From Pseudomonas poae (GTDB taxonomy: Bacteria > Pseudomonadota > Gammaproteobacteria > Pseudomonadales > Pseudomonadaceae): a stretch of 64,000 bases of DNA. The notes under the pieces were generated by a model that made no database searches, was not told where the DNA came from, and saw nothing but the letters and a program-made list of their open reading frames with translations. A program made the position numbers and the translations under genes. Each line of letters opens with the position of its first letter. Position 1 is the stretch's first letter. The DNA is taken from assembly GCA_004000515.1 (NCBI GenBank), contig CP034537.1:7213501-7277500 (forward strand). Reading direction: 5' to 3'. Of this stretch, positions 60,320 through 64,000 are shown piece by piece.

Positions 60320-62600
60320 GCCCGCGCGCCTCCAATCAGCTCCACCACGGCGTCCAGCAGGGCATCGTCGTGGAAACTGGCTTTGGCTAAATAATAGTCG
60401 GCTCCGGCGTCCAGTCCACGGCGTCGGTCTTCTTCACGATCCTTGTAGGACACCACCATAACCGGCAGCGATTGCAGGCGACTGTCTCGACGCAAAAGTG
60501 TGACCAATTCAATACCGTCCATGCGGGGCATATCAATGTCTGTGATCAACAGGTCGAAGTCCTCGGAACGCAATGCGTTCCAGCCGTCCATGCCATCGAC
60601 CGCGACCGCCACTTCATAACCACGATTAAGTAACAATTTGCGTTGCAGCTCACGCACGGTGAGCGAGTCATCCACCACCAGCACCCGTTTACGCGGCGCT
60701 TCGGTGGCCTGCTGGCTACGCCGTGCGATGCGCTCCAGGCGGCCGGTGTTGAGCAACTTGTCCACCGAACGCAGCATGTCTTCCACATCAACGATCAATA
60801 CCACCGAGCCATCATCGAGCAAGGCACCGGCGGATATGTCCTGGACCTTGCCCAGCCGATCATCCAGCGGCAAGACGACCAGGGTGCGTTCGCCGATAAA
60901 GCGCTCCACGGCAATCCCATACACCGCATCGCGCTCGCGGATCACCACGACCTTCAAGGTCTCTTCATTACTCTGCCCCGGCGGGCGCTGCAACAATTGG
61001 CTGGCGGCGACCAGGCCGACATGCCGGCCCTCGTGCCAGAAATGCTGGCGGCCTTCGAGTTGCACGATATCGTCCGGCGCCAAATCGCACATGCGTTCGA
61101 TGTGGGCCAGTGGGAACGCATAGGCCTCCTCGCCGACCTCCACCACCAGGCTGCGCACGACCGACAAGGTCAATGGCACTTCCAGGTGGAAGCGACTGCC
61201 CTGCCCCGCCGTTTGCTCCAGCACCACCGCACCGCGCAGTTGGCGCACCATATGTTGCACTGCATCCAGGCCGACGCCGCGCCCGGACACTTCGGTGACT
61301 TTGTCCCGCAGACTGAAACCCGGCAAAAACAAGAACGTCAGCAGTTCCTCTTCACTCAGGCGCAGCGCGGTTTCCAGTGGCGACAGGTGTCGATCGACAA
61401 TGGTGCCGCGCAGGCGCTCGAGGTCGACGCCGTTACCATCGTCACTCAGCTCCAGCACCAGCAAACCAGCTTGATGGGAGGCGCGCAGGCGGATCAAGCC
61501 CTCGGCAGGCTTGCCCGCCAATACGCGTTGCTCGGGCATTTCGATGCCGTGGTCGACGGCATTGCGCAGTAAGTGGGTGAGCGGCGCTTCGAGCTTCTCC
61601 AGCACGTCGCGGTCAACCTGGGTCTTTTCGCCCTCAATCTCCAGGCGCACTTGTTTACCCAGGCTACGACCCAAGTCACGCACCATGCGCACCTGCCCGG
61701 CCAATACATCGGCAAACGGGCGCATGCGGCAGGCGAGCGCCGTGTCGTAGAGCACTTGGGCACGCTGCCCGGCTTGCCAGCCGAATTCGTCCAGCTCGGC
61801 AGTTTTTTCCGCCAGCAGGGCCTGGGCTTCACTGAGCAGGCGACGGGTATCGGCCAGGGCTTCCTGGGCTTCGAGGTTCAAGTCCAGGGTCTTGAGCTGA
61901 CCGTCCAGGGCGTCCAGGGCGCGCACGCTCTGGCTTTGCATGCGTTTCAAGCGCTGCAGGCTGGCCAGGTAGGGCTTGAGCCGCTGGGTTTCCACCAGGG
62001 ATTTGCTGGACAGGTCCAACAGGCTGTTCAAGCGTTCGGCGGTAACCCGCAGTACGCGCTCACCGCCTTCGGTCATGCGCTTGTTTTGGCGCACTGGCTC
62101 GGCGGCAACGGGCGGCGCGGGCGCGGGCTCAGGCGGCAGTTCTTCAACGATGGGTGCTGGTGCCGGCTCCGGCACTGGAGGCGGCGGTGTCACGTTAACG
62201 ACCGGTGCCTGCGACGGATCGAGCAAGCGCTCCATCAACGCCACATAGGCTTCGATATCTGCCGGCCCCACGTCATTGCCGGGGTGGCAATGCGCATCAG
62301 CAGGTCGGTGCCTTGCAGCAATGCATCAATATGTTCAGGTTGCAGGTACAACCGGCTTTCCTGGGCGCTGACCAGGCAATCTTCCATCACGTGGGACACG
62401 CTGACCCCGGCGTCCACCCCAACGATACGTGCCGCGCCCTTCAAGGAGTGCGCGGCGCGCATGCAGGCTTCAAGCTGATCGGCCTGAGTCGGGTTGCGCT
62501 CCAGCGCCAGCAAGCCTGCGCTCAGTACCTGGGTTTGCGCATCGGCTTCCAGGCTGAACAGTTCCAGCAGCGAGGCATCGCGCATCTGGTCGGGGGTCAT
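60316..62600 (-). CDS. wspE: Hybrid CheA-type kinase/response regulator WspE (one apparent frame break)
   Basis: Histidine kinase of the Wsp system that phosphorylates WspR and WspF. Domains in order: HPt with the phospho-acceptor His51 in RAAHSLKGAARIVG, dimerisation and HATPase part (LTHLLRNAVDHGIEMP, SGRGVGLDAVQHMV), CheW-like domain, and a C-terminal receiver (VLVVDDSLTVRELQ, LLITDIDMPRMDG). A break near 62270 (one C short in a C4 run) separates the HPt part; correction reads RIATPGNDVGPADIEAYV. Restored length is 761 residues. The ATG at 62600 overlaps the wspD stop. Confidence 0.92.
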
Positions 62601-63297
62601 GTGAGGCTCCGGGTCACGGCGGACAACAATTGCGCCTCGTCCAACCAACGCAGGCTGCAGCCTTTCCACTGCAACACACCCTGGGTGTAGCGCGCGCTGG
62701 CTTGGTGCCGGAGGCCGATGCGGCCTTCAAGGTACGCTCATCGATGGCGTGGATGCCGTCGACTTCATCCACCGGCACCACCACCGGGCCATCCTGGGCG
62801 GCAATGATCAGCATGCGCGGCATGATGCGCCCGCCCGTGGCGCCATTGTTGGTAGCGTCCAGGCCCAGCAGCTCCACCAGTGACAGGCACGCCACCAGCG
62901 CGCCGCGCACATTGGCCACGCCAAGCAAGGCGCGAGAACGTTGGTGCGGCAGGGAGTGGATCGGTTGCAGCGGCGCCACTTCCACCAGGCAACGAGTAGC
63001 AATGCCCAGCCATTCTTCGCCGAGGCGGAACATCAGCAACGAACGGGTGACCACGTCTTCACCGACTTCAACGGTGGCCTGCGGACGGTGGTCGTCCTGC
63101 TGCAAGGCATAGCGGTCCAGCAGGCGCGTGGCGGCGGCGGAATACACCGAGCAGTTGCGGCAGTGGATATGGTCTGCCAACAGCGGGCAGGATTTGTCGC
63201 CGTGGATACCGATCCGGTTCCAGCAGTCGTCGATGGCTTGGGTGTCGGCCAGGGTCAGGTCCAGGCCTGCGGTATCGAGCACGTGTGGGCTACTCAT
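62597..63297 (-). CDS. wspD: CheW-like scaffold protein WspD (one apparent frame break)
   Basis: Adaptor that couples the WspA receptor to the WspE kinase. The CheW-like domain has LMFRLGEEWLGIATRCLVEVAP and LLGVANVRGALVACLSLVELLG. The N-terminal part carries several Cys/His residues (CPLLADHIHCRNCSVY) that may bind metal. A break near 62693 (one C short, K-P-S-A-R-Y expected) alters the last ~40 residues; correction ends in LLSAVTRSLT, with the stop overlapping wspE. Restored length is 233 residues. The start overlaps the wspC stop. Confidence 0.9.
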
Positions 63298-64000
63298 CGT
63301 TTGGACTCACTGTCAGCTCGCTCGCTACGTGCGGCACGGGCCTGCAAACGGCGCGCCCCCGCCGTGTCACCTTGGGATTCGAGCAGCGCGGCCAGGTGCA
63401 TCAAGGCCTGCGGGTGCTGCGGTTCCAGATACAGGGCTTTGCGGTAGAAGCCCTGGGCTTCCAGGGCGCTGCCGGACACATCGCTGAGCAGCCCCAGCCA
63501 GTAGAAGACCTGTGCGGCTGGCGGGTGGTTGTTCAAATATTGTTCACAGGCAGCACGCGCTTCAGCGCTTTTGCCCTCATTGGCGAGTGTGGCGATGCGG
63601 CTGAGCAAGGTATTCGCATCGGATGGCGGCGTCTTGATCGGTACCACCTGAGTGTTAACCGTGCTGAACGGTCGCGGCCGCACGGGCAGCGTCGCCGCAG
63701 TGCGCGGGGGCGGGGGCGCGGGAATCGGCGCGAACACCGGCTCAGGCTTGACCGGCTCGGCATGCCGGCTGAACGCAAAGGACTGCGGTACGCCAATCGA
63801 GCGCATGCCATGACGCCCCAGCAGGCTGCCTTCAGCCGGGCCGATAAACAGCACGCCATCGACGTGAGTCAGGCCCTTGAGCACATCGAACACTTGCTTC
63901 TGGGTCGGCTGGTCGAAGTAGATCAGCAGGTTGCGGCAAAACACAAAGTCGTAGCTCGGCTCATTGGCCAGCAGCGTCGGATCAAGCAGGTTGCCGACTT
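63294..64000 (-). CDS. wspC: CheR-like methyltransferase WspC (N-terminus beyond window)
   Basis: Methylates the WspA receptor. Only the end of the CheR catalytic domain is present (NLLDPTLLANEPSYDFVFCRNLLIYF with the NLLIYF-type motif, FIGPAEGSLLG), followed by a proline-rich linker and a TPR-like helical region (RIATLANEGKSAEARAACEQYLN, GFYRKALYLEPQHPQALMHLA) near the C-terminus. About 235 codons are visible. The TPR tail marks WspC rather than chemotaxis CheR. No break is seen in this part. Confidence 0.92.
   Translation of the reverse strand, partial: VGNLLDPTLLANEPSYDFVFCRNLLIYFDQPTQKQVFDVLKGLTHVDGVLFIGPAEGSLLGRHGMRSIGVPQSFAFSRHAEPVKPEPVFAPIPAPPPPRTAATLPVRPRPFSTVNTQVVPIKTPPSDANTLLSRIATLANEGKSAEARAACEQYLNNHPPAAQVFYWLGLLSDVSGSALEAQGFYRKALYLEPQHPQALMHLAALLESQGDTAGARRLQARAARSERADSESKR

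Overview
The window is chromosomal DNA from a Pseudomonas, most likely of the P. fluorescens group. From memory, its gene order follows the P. aeruginosa PAO1 segment from bamA to wspC almost gene for gene. Flanking DNA is GC-rich. The spacers carry the paired REP palindromes (REPINs) typical of fluorescent pseudomonads. A Wsp surface-sensing operon closes the right end. No rRNA, tRNA, integrase, transposase or CRISPR array was recognised.

Layout. 1-8.8 kb, minus strand: envelope and translation block bamA-rseP-dxr-cdsA-uppS-frr-pyrH, then tsf-rpsB. 9.2-19 kb: map, glnD, dapC, a CPA1 Na+/H+ antiporter, an ArsC/Spx-like protein, dapD and the csdA-csdE pair. 19-29.5 kb: tcdA, an NdvB-type GH17-GT2 glucan enzyme, dapE-rlmA, a cold-shock protein, plsB and two small envelope proteins. 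30-35.4 kb: a LysE-type exporter and the mexK-mexJ efflux pair, with its divergent TetR repressor mexL and a palindromic operator. 35.5-43.6 kb: rsmJ, several small conserved genes, tsaB, adk and ppc. 43.7-49.4 kb: an AT-rich accessory island. 49.4-58 kb: lptF and its partner lipoprotein, a glycine-rich harpin-like protein, an alpha/beta hydrolase, a QEGLA metallopeptidase-like protein, a TetR regulator, lysS and prfB. 58.2-64 kb: wspR-wspF-wspE-wspD-wspC, read right to left.

The most novel part is the island at 44.5-48.9 kb. It holds three overlapping minus-strand genes: a protein with an N-terminal HNH-type zinc/nuclease module and a long unrecognised C-terminus, a PD-(D/E)XK nuclease-like protein, and a KAP-like P-loop NTPase. 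The composition (two nuclease folds plus an NTPase), tight overlaps, low G+C and placement inside a conserved core block suggest an anti-phage defence system that I cannot match to a named one.

A caution applies throughout. About 28 reading-frame breaks are present, nearly all single-base length changes in or beside short homopolymers, and many fall in essential genes (dxr, cdsA, map, prfB). These look like sequencing or assembly errors, so the genes are annotated as whole genes with the break position noted. One lesion is different: wspR has an in-frame TAA where relatives have a glutamine, which a homopolymer slip cannot cause. The same error mode may also have hidden the programmed +1 frameshift of prfB.
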